Shown: positions 22,441-33,324 of the stretch, in pieces
Layout of the letters: the number at the start of each line of letters is the position of its first letter
How positions within the stretch are numbered: the stretch's first letter is position 1
Assembly (NCBI GenBank): GCA_032622095.1
Contig: CP136066.1
Coordinates: 191,756,816-191,820,815 of the forward strand
DNA length: 64,000 nucleotides
DNA from: Siphonodentalium dalli
Taxonomy: Eukaryota > Mollusca > Scaphopoda > Gadilida > Siphonodentaliidae
Direction of reading: 5' to 3'
Made by a program: the position numbers and the translations under genes
The notes under the pieces: model-generated
Told to the model about the DNA's origin: nothing
The model's input: only the letters and a program-made list of their open reading frames with translations
The model's database searches: none

Positions 22441-25400
22441 TATATGGCAAGAAACGTGAGCAAAAAGTTAAGGGGGTATGTTTTTGTCCCATGTAGAAAA
22501 CCTTGATACAGAGCGGGACAAGCGTTACAGAAGCTGACAAAATATGTTTGTATTTCTCATCGTTATCTGCGTCTCAGTAGTAACCCTTGATACAGAGCGA
22601 TACAAGCGTTACAGCAGTTAAAAAATCGTTTTTATTTCTAGTGATTATCTGCGTCCCAGTAGTAACCCTTGATACAGAGCGATACAAGCGTTACAGCAGT
22701 TAAAAAATCGTTTTTATTTCTCGTCGTTATCCGCATCCCAGTAGTAACCCTTGATACAGAGCGATACAAGCGTTACAGCAGTTAAAAAATCGTTTTTATT
22801 TCTAGTGATTATCTGCGTGACGCAGATAACGATGAGAAATAAAAACGATTTTTTAACTGCTGTAACGCTTGTATCGCTCTGTATCAAGGGTTACTACTGG
22901 GACGCAGATAATCACTAGAAATAAAAACGATTTTTTAACTGCTGTAACGCTTGTATCGCTCTGTATCAAGGGTTACTACTGGGACGCAGATAACGACGAG
23001 AAATAAAAACGATTTTTTAACTGCTGTAACGCTTGTATCGCTCTGTATCAGGGGTTACTACTGGGACGCAGATAACGACGAGAAATAAAAACGATTTTTT
23101 AACTGCTGTAACGCTTGTATCGCTCTGTATCAAGGGTTACTACTGGGACGCAGATAACGACGAGAAATAAAAACGATTTTTTAACTGCTGTAACGCTTGT
23201 ATCGCTCTGTATCAAGGGTTACTACTGGGACGCAGATAACGGAGAGAAATAAAAACGATTTTTTAACTGCTGTAACGCTTGTATCGCTCTGTATCAAGGG
23301 TTACTACTGGGACGCAGATAATCACTAGAAATAAAAACGATTTTTTAACTGCTGTAACGCTTGTATCGCTCTGTATCAAGGGTTACTACTGGGACGCAGA
23401 TAACGACGAGAAATAATAACGATTTTTTAACTGCTGTAACGCTTGTATCGCTCTGTATCAAGGGTTACTACTGGGACGCAGATAACGGAGAGAAATAAAA
23501 ACGATTTTTTAACTGCTGTAACGCTTGTATCGCTCTGTATCAAGGGTTACTACTGGGACGCAGATAACGACGAGAAATAAAAACGATTTTTTAACTGCTG
23601 TAACGCTTGTATCGCTCTGTATCAAGGGTTACTACTGGGACGCAGATAACGACGAGAAATAAAAACGATTTTTTAACTGCTGTAACGCTTGTATCGCTCT
23701 GTATCAAGGGTTACTACTGGGACGCAGATAACGACGAGAAATAAAAACGATTTTTTAACTGCTGTAACGCTTGTATCGCTCTGTATCAACGGTTACTACT
23801 GGGACGCAGATAATCACTAGAAATAAAAACGATTTTTTAACTGCTGTAACGCTTGTATCGCTCTGTATCAAGGGTTACTACTGGGACGCAGATAACGACG
23901 AGAAATAAAAACGAATTTTTAACTGCTGTAACGCTTGTATCGCTCTGTATCAAGGGTTACTACTGGGACGCAGATAATCACTAAAAATAAAAACGATTTT
24001 TTAACTGCTGTAACGCTTGTATCGCTCTGTATCAAGGGTTACTACTGGGACGCAGATAATCACTAGAAATAAAAACGATTTTTTAACTGCTGTAACGCTT
24101 GTATCGCTCTGTATCAAGGGTTACTACTGGGACGCAGATAACGACGAGAAATAAAAACGATTTTTTAACTGCTGTAACGCTTGTATCGCTCTGTATCAAG
24201 GGTTACTACTGGGACGCAGATAACGACGAGAAATAAAAACGATTTTTTAACTGCTGTAACGCTTGTATCGCTCTGTATCAAGGGTTACTACTGGGACGCA
24301 GATAATCACTAGAAATAAAAACGATTTTTTAACTGCTGTAACGCTTGTATCGCTCTGTATCAAGGGTTACTACTGGGACGCAGATAATCACTAGAAATAA
24401 AAACGATTTTTTAACTGCTGTAACGCTTGTATCGCTCTGTATCAAGGGTTACTACTGGGACGCAGATAACGACGAGAAATAAAAACGATTTTTTAACTGC
24501 TGTAACGCTTGTATCGCTCTGTATCAAGGGTTACTACTGTGACGCAGATAACGACGAGAAATAAAAACGATTTTTTAACTGCTGTAACGCTTGTATCGCT
24601 CTGTATCAAGGGTTACTACTGGGACGCAGATAATCACTAGAAATAAAAACGATTTTTTAACTGCTGTAACGCTTGTATCGCTCTGTATCAAGGGTTACTA
24701 CTGGGACGCAGATAACGACGAGAAATAAAAACGATTTTTTAACTGCTGTAACGCTTGTATCGCTCTGTATCAAGGGTTACTACTGGGACGCAGATAACGA
24801 CGAGAAATAAAAACGATTTTTTAACTGCTGTAACGCTTGTATCGCTCTGTATCAAGGGTTACTACTGGGACGCAGATAACGACGAGAAATAAAAACGATT
24901 TTTTAACTGCTGTAACGCCTGTATCGCTCTGTATCAACGGTTACTACTGGGACGCAGATAATCACTAGAAATAAAAACGATTTTTTAACTGCTGTAACGC
25001 TTGTATCGCTCTGTATCAAGGGTTACTACTGGGACGCAGATAACGACGAGAAATAAAAACGAATTTTTAACTGCTGTAACGCTTGTATCGCTCTGTATCA
25101 AGGGTTACTACTGGGACGCAGATAATCACTAAAAATAAAAACGATTTTTTAACTGCTGTAACGCTTGTATCGCTCTGTATCAAGGGTTACTACTGGGACG
25201 CAGATAATCACTAGAAATAAAAACGATTTTTTAACTGCTGTAACGCTTGTATCGCTCTGTATCAAGGGTTACTACTGGGACGCAGATAACGACGAGAAAT
25301 AAAAACGATTTTTTAACTGCTGTAACGCTTGTATCGCTCTGTATCAAGGGTTACTACTGGGACGCAGATAACGACGAGAAATAAAAACGATTTTTTAACT

Positions 25401-25654
25401 GCTGTAACGCTTGTATCGCTCTGTATCAAGGGTTACTACTGGGACCCAGATAATCACTAGAAGTAAAAACGATTTTTTAACTGCTGTAACGCTTGTATCG
25501 CTCTGTATCAAGGGTTACTACTGAGACGCAGATAACGATGAGAAATAAAAACATATTTTGTCAGCTTCTGTAACGCTTGTCCCGCTCTGTATCAAGGCTT
25601 TCTACATGGGACAAAAACATACCCCCTTAACTTTTTGCTCACGTTTCTTGCCAT
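22440..25654. mobile_element. foldback element made of 82-bp repeats with inverted termini
   Basis: The outer ends are inverted repeats of about 55 bp: 'atggcaagaaacgtgagc', 'aaaaagttaagggggtat' and 'gtttttgtcccatgtaga' on the left, mirrored on the right. Next come 'gagcgggacaagcgtt' edge units, then the 82-bp array in opposite orientations from the two sides. ATCTAC occurs at 22434-22439 and again at 25655-25660, a possible 6-bp target duplication. The left flank is Pao coding sequence; the right flank is the foldback-core satellite. No protein is encoded, so the element would depend on transposase from elsewhere. Structurally it resembles foldback (FB-type) elements, which have long inverted ends built of tandem repeats. 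Confidence 0.85.
22501..25600. repeat. 82-bp tandem array, about 38 units, with an orientation switch
   Basis: The unit in the right-hand orientation is 'gattttttaactgctgta', 'acgcttgtatcgctctg', 'tatcaagggttactact' and 'gggacgcagataa', followed by a variable 'cgacgag', 'tcactag' or 'cggagag' and 'aaataaaaac'. About 4 units read leftward up to the junction near 22817 ('attatctgcgtgacgcag'); the remaining 33-34 read rightward. Identity between units is very high. A private set of variants recurs 1148 bp (14 units) apart. Confidence 0.97.
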
Positions 25655-26171
25655 ATCTACTCCATGTATACATATTCACCTCGCACATGACCATGTATTC
25701 CTATAATCTCACTGTGGACTCCACCCATCACCATATAGCCACTCCTAGTACAACTATTCACCTTACATAACCAGTCACTCCATGGCTGCCATTTCGATAT
25801 AAACCATGTATTAAGTCAATAAATGTTGATGCTAATGTGCGACAGTAGCCAAATAATATGGTTTCGCTCAGTTCCGTTTGTGCGCATTTCCGTTCAAAAC
25901 ATGGCCCGAGACGTTTTTGGTAAAATTCCACACTGCATCCTTTAAAATGAATTTTTCATATCTCATATGAGACAACCAGAATAGATTATTAATTTTAGTT
26001 GTAAGTTGATAAAGTAACATGGTTAATAACCAACAGTGTCACAATTTGCTACATTTTCGGAGCAGAGAACAATGTTTGGATATATGAGGAAAATCAACTT
26101 GTTTTGTTTGTTTCCATTTTGTAAGCCATCTTGAATTATTTTGTCTACAAAACACATCAGTCTGACATATT
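25655..26171 (+). repeat. partial foldback copy: core satellite plus arm
   Basis: 25660-25790 is the core satellite of the large foldback in reverse orientation ('catgaccatgtattcc' type). 25800-26171 matches 9300-9660 ('gttgatgctaatg', 'ttaataaccaacagtgtc', 'aagccatcttgaa'). The copy resumes at 27179 after about 1 kb of foreign sequence. The left half is missing and the 82-bp foldback takes its place. Confidence 0.7.
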
Positions 26172-27178
26172 TAAGACATAATATTATATACAGAACCCGT
26201 CGTCGGTGTGTGTCAATGTGTGTGTATAACTCGGTCACGCTTTTGGCGCGTTTATCACTTTTCAACCATGCGTCCAACTTAGCCCAAAGTTGGACCACTG
26301 CCTACATTGTGTCGTAGACGATGACTCACCAACTTTCACGCCGATTGGTCAACGAATGCTCGCGATCGAACATGGTCCACAAACGCCGTATTTGCACTCA
26401 AGTAGACACTATTTCTTATGACGTAAACTTTGTCGAAATGACGTCATATGAGGTCACACACAAACCCACACTTGCTTTGCTACTGTACATATGAAATTGC
26501 CAAGCGTTCTACCATAAAATTGGAAAAGGGCGCAAAATTAATTTGTCATCTTGTTGAGTGTGAATATAAGTGGAATTGCATGGGTTGTAGAGTCGAACGT
26601 TCAATCATCGTTAGAACTGAGTGCTATTTTAAATATTAATGTTGTGCCCCGAATACCCTCGAACTGAAGAATTGGTAGGCGTCCAGAGGACCAGAACCTT
26701 TCGTACTAAACTATTGGCATTAATCCACTTAGACAATACCTGCAAAGTATATAAATATGTCGCACACGAACTACCCGTGCAGTGGTTCGATTATATAGCT
26801 TAAATAGGGAAATGAAAGTTAATTATTCATACTGTTCGTCATGAGGAATTCTGAAGGTGTTGGTGTGTGAGGCGCCCATGATATTGGATATCCACCCATC
26901 TGCTGGGCTGACCGCATCAATTATGCCATTGCTATCAGCTGAAAAATCCGCCTTAGAGCAAACTGGTTACACCCATGCATGCATACCTGCTGAAGCGGGT
27001 GGTCAATACATTTCTTAGTGAAAAACAGTGTTCCCACGCCGCCATGCCGTGACACGAGAAGCATACTATTAGCAATTCCATTTCTAATATAAATAAGAAT
27101 CTGATCATACACGCGAATACCAGTAAGTAACAAAGGACATTCATTTACCCGTCATTTTAGACGGGAAATCCCCTAGTG
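26172..27178. mobile_element. ~1-kb insertion in the foldback arm, type unknown
   Basis: Compared with 9650-9700 and 47570-47600, the arm repeat is interrupted between 'ttaagacataa' and 'acaataaacacc'. The inserted sequence contains a short hairpin ('gtccaactt..aagttggac') and two CRE-like TGACGT sites near 26420-26445. No terminal repeats or transposase were recognised. Two overlapping minus frames at 26921-27144 have no clear domain. Confidence 0.45.
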
Positions 27179-27420
27179 AAACAATAAACACCTTTGATAC
27201 CAAAGATAGTTCAATTTTACTTGAAAAAATGGTCCAAACCTGAAAAATGAAATTTTGCCGATTTTGATGTCAAATCTGTGATATAAAAATCCAATAATTC
27301 TATGACAGTGGTTAAAATAGTAACAATTAATCAAGATGCATCATAAATGTTAGTATTCAATGTATATAAGGCAGAATAGTCAATTTTGTTCATCAGCCAC
27401 AACTTGCGTTATGATCATTG
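27179..27420 (+). repeat. continuation of the foldback-arm copy
   Basis: Matches 9690-9930 and 47590-47830: 'cctttgataccaaagat', 'atggtccaaacctgaaa', 'gttagtattcaatgtat' and 'ccacaactt'. It breaks off near 27420. Confidence 0.75.
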
Positions 27421-29418
27421 ATGCTTTTGAAATTTAAAAATATGGGTTGGTCTCTTACGAACGATCGCAATGACACCTTCCAACCGCAGAAACTATCCAT
27501 CTCTATATAATATACACTATGTGATGTATTAGCATATGTAAAATGTATTTCAGACAAATCTACCATCTATGCTGGTCCCAAAATGCCATCCAGAAGAGTG
27601 CGGATTATACATTTTACTGTCTGGGTAGCTGCATAGCAACGGCTGTGATGGACATTATGATAGGAAACAACGTCATAAGTCTGTGTAATTCATCCTATGT
27701 CACAAATATACCTCAAATATGCAATTCAAAAGAACTAAAGTTGAATAAAATACTGTACTGCCTCCTTATATGAGCATTTTATAATTTCGGGTAGTTGCCT
27801 AGCAACCGTTGCTAAGCAGGGCCAAATCTCGATTGGGGGTATATATCAGTAAGGTCCAAGGAACATATGTTGCAAGTTTCATGCTTTTATCATAATTTGT
27901 GTAATTCTTACATTTCCATGCACCAATCGCCTGGACTACACAGAAGCATGATATATTGGGGAAATAACTTATTTTGACCCATTTTGGAAAATGGTCACCA
28001 CGTTTAAAGGCCTATATATCATGACTGACACGTCGGTTTCAACAATAATGCAGTTTTCCATGTAGCACATACGCTAAAGATTATTTACGAGCAAAGATAA
28101 CGTATTCAAAACTGATATGTAACATCAGTGTGTAGAAAATGTATGACCCGAAATGAAAAAAGCTAATATTTTGGTGAATGACCTTGACCTTTGTGTATGA
28201 CCTTGACCAATAGAGATGAAATCTCTCATGCTAAAAGAAAGCCCACTAAGGGTAACACCCCATAACAATGCAAAGATAGAGTAACTGCATTAAACGTTCT
28301 AGTTGTAGACCATTATAGGCATATTTTTTACACTGGCCAAAAACACCCTCCGTTGCCATGGAAACACACATTTTGCACTCTAAGCTACACTGCCACCGTG
28401 CGCCCTAGCCCTCAGATAAACTTCAGCTTATAAGCTTTGAGAAAAATGTTGATAGAATTTGCCCACCAAAATGGTACCATGCTCGGTCCTGGCTCAAGGT
28501 AGCAGTGGTGGGGTCAGGGGGCTATAGCCTTCTATCGGGGAGGTTATCCATCACCGTCTGGTAAATTTGCAATGGTCAGCCAGGTAGCTTCCGGGAACTT
28601 GTCATGGTCGTAGCCCCTGCGTCTGTTACATTATGGCGCCCCCATGCACTGGTATAAATATATGGAGAAGACTGCTAATGATTTAAACATAACACGTCAA
28701 CATCGCGTGAGCAATTATTTTTAGCGGCCTACCGACTTCGTCCAAGCTACCTGTACATTCCGTGACTTACTGGCGTCAAACACATGCGTAATTATTGGGT
28801 TGTCATTGGACAAATATAACACAACCTGAAAGTCGCGTGTAATTGGCTAAATACACGATGTTTACATCTATAGATTACACACGAGTGTGTATCCACCCTT
28901 ATACAAGTCAGAGAATATAGCCTATACATGTATGTAATATCGTCGGTATGCAGGCTGGACATTTTTGTGTTTGTTATTTATTCATATGTTGACATAATCT
29001 TATTGTAGTGTTAGTGTCTTATTTTTTTCTGAAATTAACAATGATTCCGTCTGTATGTTCTAATTTATAAACACATTGCTTCTACTGAGACATAAACTCA
29101 TTTTAAAACATCGAATCAGAGTTACAATTGTTTTTCTGAAAACTTTTACAATATGAACCTGTTCAAAATGAAATAAATCCAGTGTGGCTCTATTTGAGGC
29201 TTTTGAGCAATAAGCTCTATATAAACCTATTTTTCGTGGTAATGCTTTTTCACTGTGGCCCGCGCCTTCAATATCGTATCGGTATAAATTCTTATTTCTA
29301 TGTGAATATTTACACATACATATGTACGATAACATGAACAACATTTTACTGTATGGAGTTTAAATGGAGTTCTTACATTGGCCCAATGTACCTCTAGCTA
29401 ACTAACCAACCCACTTAC
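27421..29418. other. no gene recognised
   Basis: Unique-looking sequence with short motifs only: RFX-like sites (27794, 28352) and a direct pair of 'atgaccttgacc' at about 28185-28212. No open frame has a domain. If the mucin-like gene continues downstream on the minus strand, its next exon could lie here, but I could not identify it. Confidence 0.35.
27794..27807. promoter_or_regulatory. perfect RFX X-box-like palindrome
   Basis: 'gttgcctagcaacc' is a palindromic fit to the X-box bound by RFX factors. A weaker relative, 'agctgcatagcaac', lies at 27627-27640. 'gttgccatggaaac' at 28352-28365 also fits the consensus. No adjacent gene start was found, so function is unproven; the sites could be parts of a dispersed repeat. 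Confidence 0.3.
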
Positions 29419-30102
29419 AGACTGGCGTTGTGGTAGATGATGCGGTTGTTGTTTTAGTTGTTGATAATGTGGAGGTTGTTGACGTTGATGTGGTTGATGT
29501 GGTCGTTACTGTGGCTGTGGTAGTCAATGATGTGGTTGCGGTGGTCGTTGTAGAAGTTGATGTGGTTGTTGTTGTCGTTATTATGGTGGTTTTAATTGCT
29601 GGAGTGGGTGTTATTGTCGTTAATACGGTCTTTGCAGTATTTGGTGTGGTTGTTATTGTGGCTGCGGTCGTTATTGTGGCTGGCGTGGTCGTTGTAGAAG
29701 TTGATGTGGTTGTTGTTAATATGGTGATTGTAATTGTTTGTGTGGTTGTTACTGTCGTTGATACGGTCGTTGTGGTAGTTGATGTGGTTGTTACTGTCGT
29801 TGATACGGTCGTTGTGGTAGTTGATGTGGTTGTTACTGTCGTTGATACGGTCGTTGTAGTAGTTGATATGGTCATTATGGTGGTTGCGGTGGTCGTTGTA
29901 GAAGATGATGTTGTTGTTGTCGTTATTACGGTGGTTTTAATTGTTGGTGTGGTTGTTATTGTCGTTGATACGGTCGTTGCAGTATTTGGTGTGGTTGTTA
30001 TTGTGGCTGCGGTCCTTATTGTGGCTGATGTGGTCGTTGTAGTAGTTGATGTGGTTGTTATTGTCGTTGCGGTCGTTAATGTTGTTGCGGTGGTCGTTGT
30101 GG
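29419..30102 (-). CDS. Thr-rich mucin-like internal exon
   Basis: A 684-nt minus-strand exon lies between an 'aatttcag' acceptor (AG at 30104-30103) and a 'gt|gtaagtgg'-class donor, exon end 29419 and GTAAGT beginning at 29418. It encodes about 227 residues that are mostly Thr with Ser, Ala, Val and Ile, plus near-identical 14-residue repeats of the VTTTSTTTTTVST type (42-bp units at about 29760-29860). Both ends are phase 1, so it can be added or lost without a frameshift, and the 5' phase matches the exon at 31174-31375. Such Thr/Ser tracts are normally heavily O-glycosylated stalks or gels in secreted or surface proteins. The Val-rich frame on the opposite strand (29430-30149) is its mirror and not a gene. 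A simple-repeat origin cannot be excluded without expression data. Confidence 0.6.
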
Positions 30103-30129
30103 CTGAAATTAGTTTCGCGGTAAACAAAT

Positions 30130-30594
30130 GTCTTACCCACCCACATTAGTAGAGTTTACTAAATTTGAGGGCGAAAATCTTCATGTTTAGGTTGAAGCTA
30201 TGGCATTATATCACCATCAAAATTGTCATGCAGTTGAAAGCGGTAGAAGAGTATCAGAAAAGCAGGATTCAATTTTAAAACAAAACATAATGCTCGTAAC
30301 ATCGGTCAGAAGACAAGAAAACGTGAGATATTCATGGAAGTTTATCTTATGAATTGAAGTGGAGACCCTGTTATTTGCGCAACTGAATGTATCACAAATG
30401 TAGCTAGTATTGAAGTGATGAACATTGTGAGATTGTTAGCTATTATAGGGTGCACAGTCACTTGAGTTGTTAACACTTCCATTTAGAATGGTTGAAATAG
30501 TCAGTATATATCCTAAAATGAGACCCATTTATCTACAGCTGGCTAGTGTTGAATATTGTGATTTATATCAATCATATATCTGATATATACACAT
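30130..30594. other. intron sequence, nothing recognised
   Basis: This is the inferred intron of the EGF-like/mucin-like gene. It is AT-rich, with no open frame of note. Confidence 0.35.
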
Positions 30595-30755
30595 TATCGG
30601 TACAGTGAAGTGATAGGAGCTGTAGTATCACACCGAGTTGACGATGTCAGATCGCCGTATCAAACGAGCTGCCGCAGGCAACGAGTTTGATGCGGCGATC
30701 TGACATCGTCAACGAGACGTGATACTGCAGCGCATATCACTTCACTGTACCGATA
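30595..30755. repeat. long hairpin element, ~75-bp arms
   Basis: The left arm begins 'tatcggtacagtgaagtg' and the right arm ends 'cacttcactgtaccgata'. The inner arms 'gacgatgtcagatcgcc' and 'ggcgatctgacatcgtc' pair fully. The loop is about 15 bp, with 'gctgccgcaggc' at the tip. It lies in the inferred intron and is probably a snap-back MITE. Confidence 0.85.
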
Positions 30756-31173
30756 AAGCGTTTATTATATGCACATTTTGGTTCATCCCATGTCACAAAG
30801 GGCAAAACTACTTCACTACACCATCCCATGTCATCACCCGGGCAAAAAGAACAGATCCGTTTACGCTTCAAACGAACAGACCTGATAAATAGTTCCCAAC
30901 TTCTGGTGACCTAATTTCACGGGATACTGATACGGAATTCAAAGGATACTGATACGGAATTCATAGAATACCGATACGGCTCACGACCAGATAAGCGTTT
31001 TCAGACTGCTCGGAATTTATCGCCAAACAATAGTGGTATTTGTAAGGGATTAGTGGTAGTCATATAATAAAGTATTATATCACCCTAATGTGTGGTTTTC
31101 CCTTTCAATGGCATCGGTACTTTACCATGTCACAATCTCACTTAGGCGCCAGCATATATGTATATATACGCAC

Positions 31174-31375
31174 CATCTGGTAACAGTCTCGGACAACGGT
31201 ATCCATATGCACTAATAAACGTCGCTACACATATCTCGTCTGGACCGCATGGTCTCGATTGACATCTGTGGTGTGTTCTCTGCAAGACGAAACAAATTTC
31301 ACAAACCAGCAGGACAATAATAATACTATACATGGCATGTATATTCAGAGAGTAACATTTCCTTCTCATTGACAT
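31174..31375 (-). CDS. first coding exon: signal peptide and EGF-like start of a secreted mucin-like protein
   Basis: The frame opens at ATG 31375 on the minus strand; a second in-frame Met at residue 15 (MYSIIIVLLVCEICFV) would give a more typical signal peptide. The hydrophobic run at residues 16-31 is followed by CQSRPCGPDEICVATF and GYRCPRL, an EGF-like spacing with Cys at 38, 43, 49 and 61. A donor 'gatg|gtgcgt' ends the exon at 31174 in phase 1. Joining to the Thr-rich exon at 29419-30102 keeps the frame. Past the donor the open frame reads a (TA)-rich intron (YIYIY), which supports the splice. The product would be secreted or surface-bound. EGF-like plus Thr-rich architectures are common in invertebrate mucin-type proteins; the exact family is not recognised. 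Confidence 0.6.
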
Positions 31376-31404
31376 AAGTTCTCTCTGGCAACAGTTTAAT
31401 CTGA

Positions 31405-31537
31405 TATATAAGGATTAACTGTCATGTGGACTGTTTTTATGGAGATGTAACCGAAGGGTTTTACATACAAGTTATGACCACTTACCTCACGGTTACATCT
31501 CCATAAAAACAGTCCACATGACAGTTAATCCTTATAT
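31405..31537. repeat. hairpin element, 47-bp arms, just upstream of the exon
   Basis: 'atataaggattaactgtc' to 'ggagatgtaaccg' is mirrored by 'cggttacatctcc' to 'gacagttaatccttatat', almost perfectly. The loop is about 38 bp. It starts 30 bp upstream of the ATG at 31375, so it would fall in the 5' UTR or promoter of the EGF-like/mucin-like gene. Confidence 0.9.
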
Positions 31538-32402
31538 TTATATACATTTAGCGAAAAGGCCACTTTTGTAAATGTATTTAAATCGAAAAGTGTATCGTGA
31601 CAAAACCAGCCCAAAATAACCCATAGCACCCTTGGCAAAAGTTGACAGGAACAATTGAAACCCGATTATTTATTAAGTCAATCCTGCACGAATCCAAATG
31701 CGCCCAAAACATTACGCGTTCATCTTTCCAAACCCAAATGACGTATCGATGTTGTTATGAGCTTGCAGTTATAAGCCTTTGCGCATTCACCGAGAAATAA
31801 TTGCAACTAGCCACGTAGGCGCCGACCAATCAGAATGCTGGATTTAGTGATGACAACACTTAGTATGTAAATATATCATATTATGGATGGACCAATCGAG
31901 ATTACTGTCTTACTGGTGAAGGCTGGCCATTTGTCAGTCAAACGTCGTCAGATAATAATTATGTTGGATGGCGTTGACAATGGCGTACGTTTGGAAATTG
32001 TCTATAACTTGGCTATAACCATACTCCGTTTTGTTCCACTTAAAACTCATAAAACATTGAGGCGTCAGTGATATTGACATGTATTGTGTCTCCTGAACTC
32101 ATTGCCTTCGCGATCTGCTACAAAATGATCACTTGAGATTCCAACTATATCACATGAGACATCCGCGAAGGTACATCCTCGAATACATGCACCCTGCAAA
32201 CAGTCTAACCGGTACGCAATATACGTTATTAATCAAAGTTACCCCATACATGCAGCTCCTATTTTTGTTTATTATTTTTTTTATAAATTTAATTCGTCAA
32301 AAATAACACAAGTAACGAGTATATAAACAGAAAACAGTTCATAAAAGTACAGTGCAAATACAATACATTTGTTACATATGTTACTATTTGACTATTATAT
32401 AT
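31538..32402. other. no gene recognised
   Basis: Unique-looking sequence. A 62-codon plus frame at 31883-32071 has no domain. This may be promoter sequence of the minus-strand gene, but no core element is clear. Confidence 0.3.
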
Positions 32403-32560
32403 ACACAGAACGACACGATGTGTAAATGGGTTTGTCAATACGGCACCAGTGCTGTCGCGTAAGGATAGAACGAGAGGCGCTTGCGCCTCGAGTTCTATCC
32501 TTCCGCGACAGCACGAGTGCCGTATCGACAAACCCATTTACACATCGTGTCGTTCTGTGT
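32403..32560. repeat. long hairpin element, ~75-bp arms
   Basis: The ends are 'acacagaacgacacgat' and 'atcgtgtcgttctgtgt'. The inner arms include 'aaatgggtttgtc' and 'gacaaacccattt', with 'gaggcgcttgcgcctc' at the tip. Arms are nearly perfect, so it could be a recently inserted snap-back MITE. Overlapping open frames on both strands are mirror artefacts. Confidence 0.9.
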
Positions 32561-32841
32561 TTATTACGCGCTTCGCATCCTAGCATCCGTGCATTAAAAA
32601 TACAGGATTAGAAGGTTTATTTAGGCTCACACAGGGCGTGTTTGTCATGTGTGATGATTCTTTTATTTAAATAGTTCCAGTTTCGTGGTTGAGACGAACG
32701 TCACGTACGTCATTTTACGTCAACGAGATGCGTATGGAACGTACGTTGCATACGGATTTGTGAATATGGAACGGCAATAACACTGTACTTCTAGGAACAA
32801 GCGTGTAATAAAGTATTATACGGTATATATCATAGTAGATA

Positions 32842-33324
32842 ATGCCATGAATCTCTACTCTGGCTAACGCTCGTAGAGATCATATTCCACCAGTACAAAA
32901 CCTGGGAACTTTTTGAAGTTTTGACAGGGAACCTTATAAAGTCGAAAATAACGGGGGATATATGTCTTAGTTATTATCAGTTTCTTAATAATGTAATTCA
33001 CTGCAGCTGAAGGTCCTAACTCGAAATTGCATGTATTTCCGTGACTTTTGTGAGCCGATATCGCAATAAACATTGAATTAATTACCAAGGGGAAATTCCA
33101 TAAGTGTAAGCGATGCGAAGTAAAATCGCTCACAAAGTCACTTAAATCGTGAAATTTCGAGTTGTGACTTTCACCTACAGCGAACTACATTATTAAGGAA
33201 CAGATACTAAATAAGAAATATATTCCCCGCGATATTATAAGGTTCAGTGTCAAAAATATCCTTGGTTTTGTACTGGTGGGATATGATCTCAACGGGCGTT
33301 AACCAGAGTAGATATTCATGGCAT
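32842..33324. mobile_element. inverted-repeat element, ~200-bp arms
   Basis: The ends 'atgccatgaatctctac' and 'gtagatattcatggcat' are inverted repeats with one mismatch in that stretch. The arms continue with 'gatcatattccaccagta' against 'tactggtgggatatgatc' and 'aactcgaaatt' against 'aatttcgagtt'. The spacer is about 60-100 bp. No coding capacity. Confidence 0.85.

Noticed and set aside
22501-25600. 82-bp array as a CRISPR array
   Set aside because: Repeats are contiguous with no unique spacers, in an animal genome, and flip orientation. The same reasoning excludes the 46-bp and 65-bp arrays.
26921-27144. Two overlapping minus frames, one with a signal-like start
   Set aside because: Each could be a short exon with a 'cagcag|gtatgc' donor, but neither has a recognisable domain and choosing between them would be arbitrary.
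29430-30149. 239-codon Val-rich plus-strand frame
   Set aside because: Mirror of the Thr-rich exon; a poly-Val protein without domain or start context is implausible, and splice sites favour the minus strand.
32289-32611. Three mirrored frames of 61-82 codons across the hairpin at 32.4 kb
   Set aside because: The plus and minus frames encode nearly the same peptide because the DNA is a palindrome.
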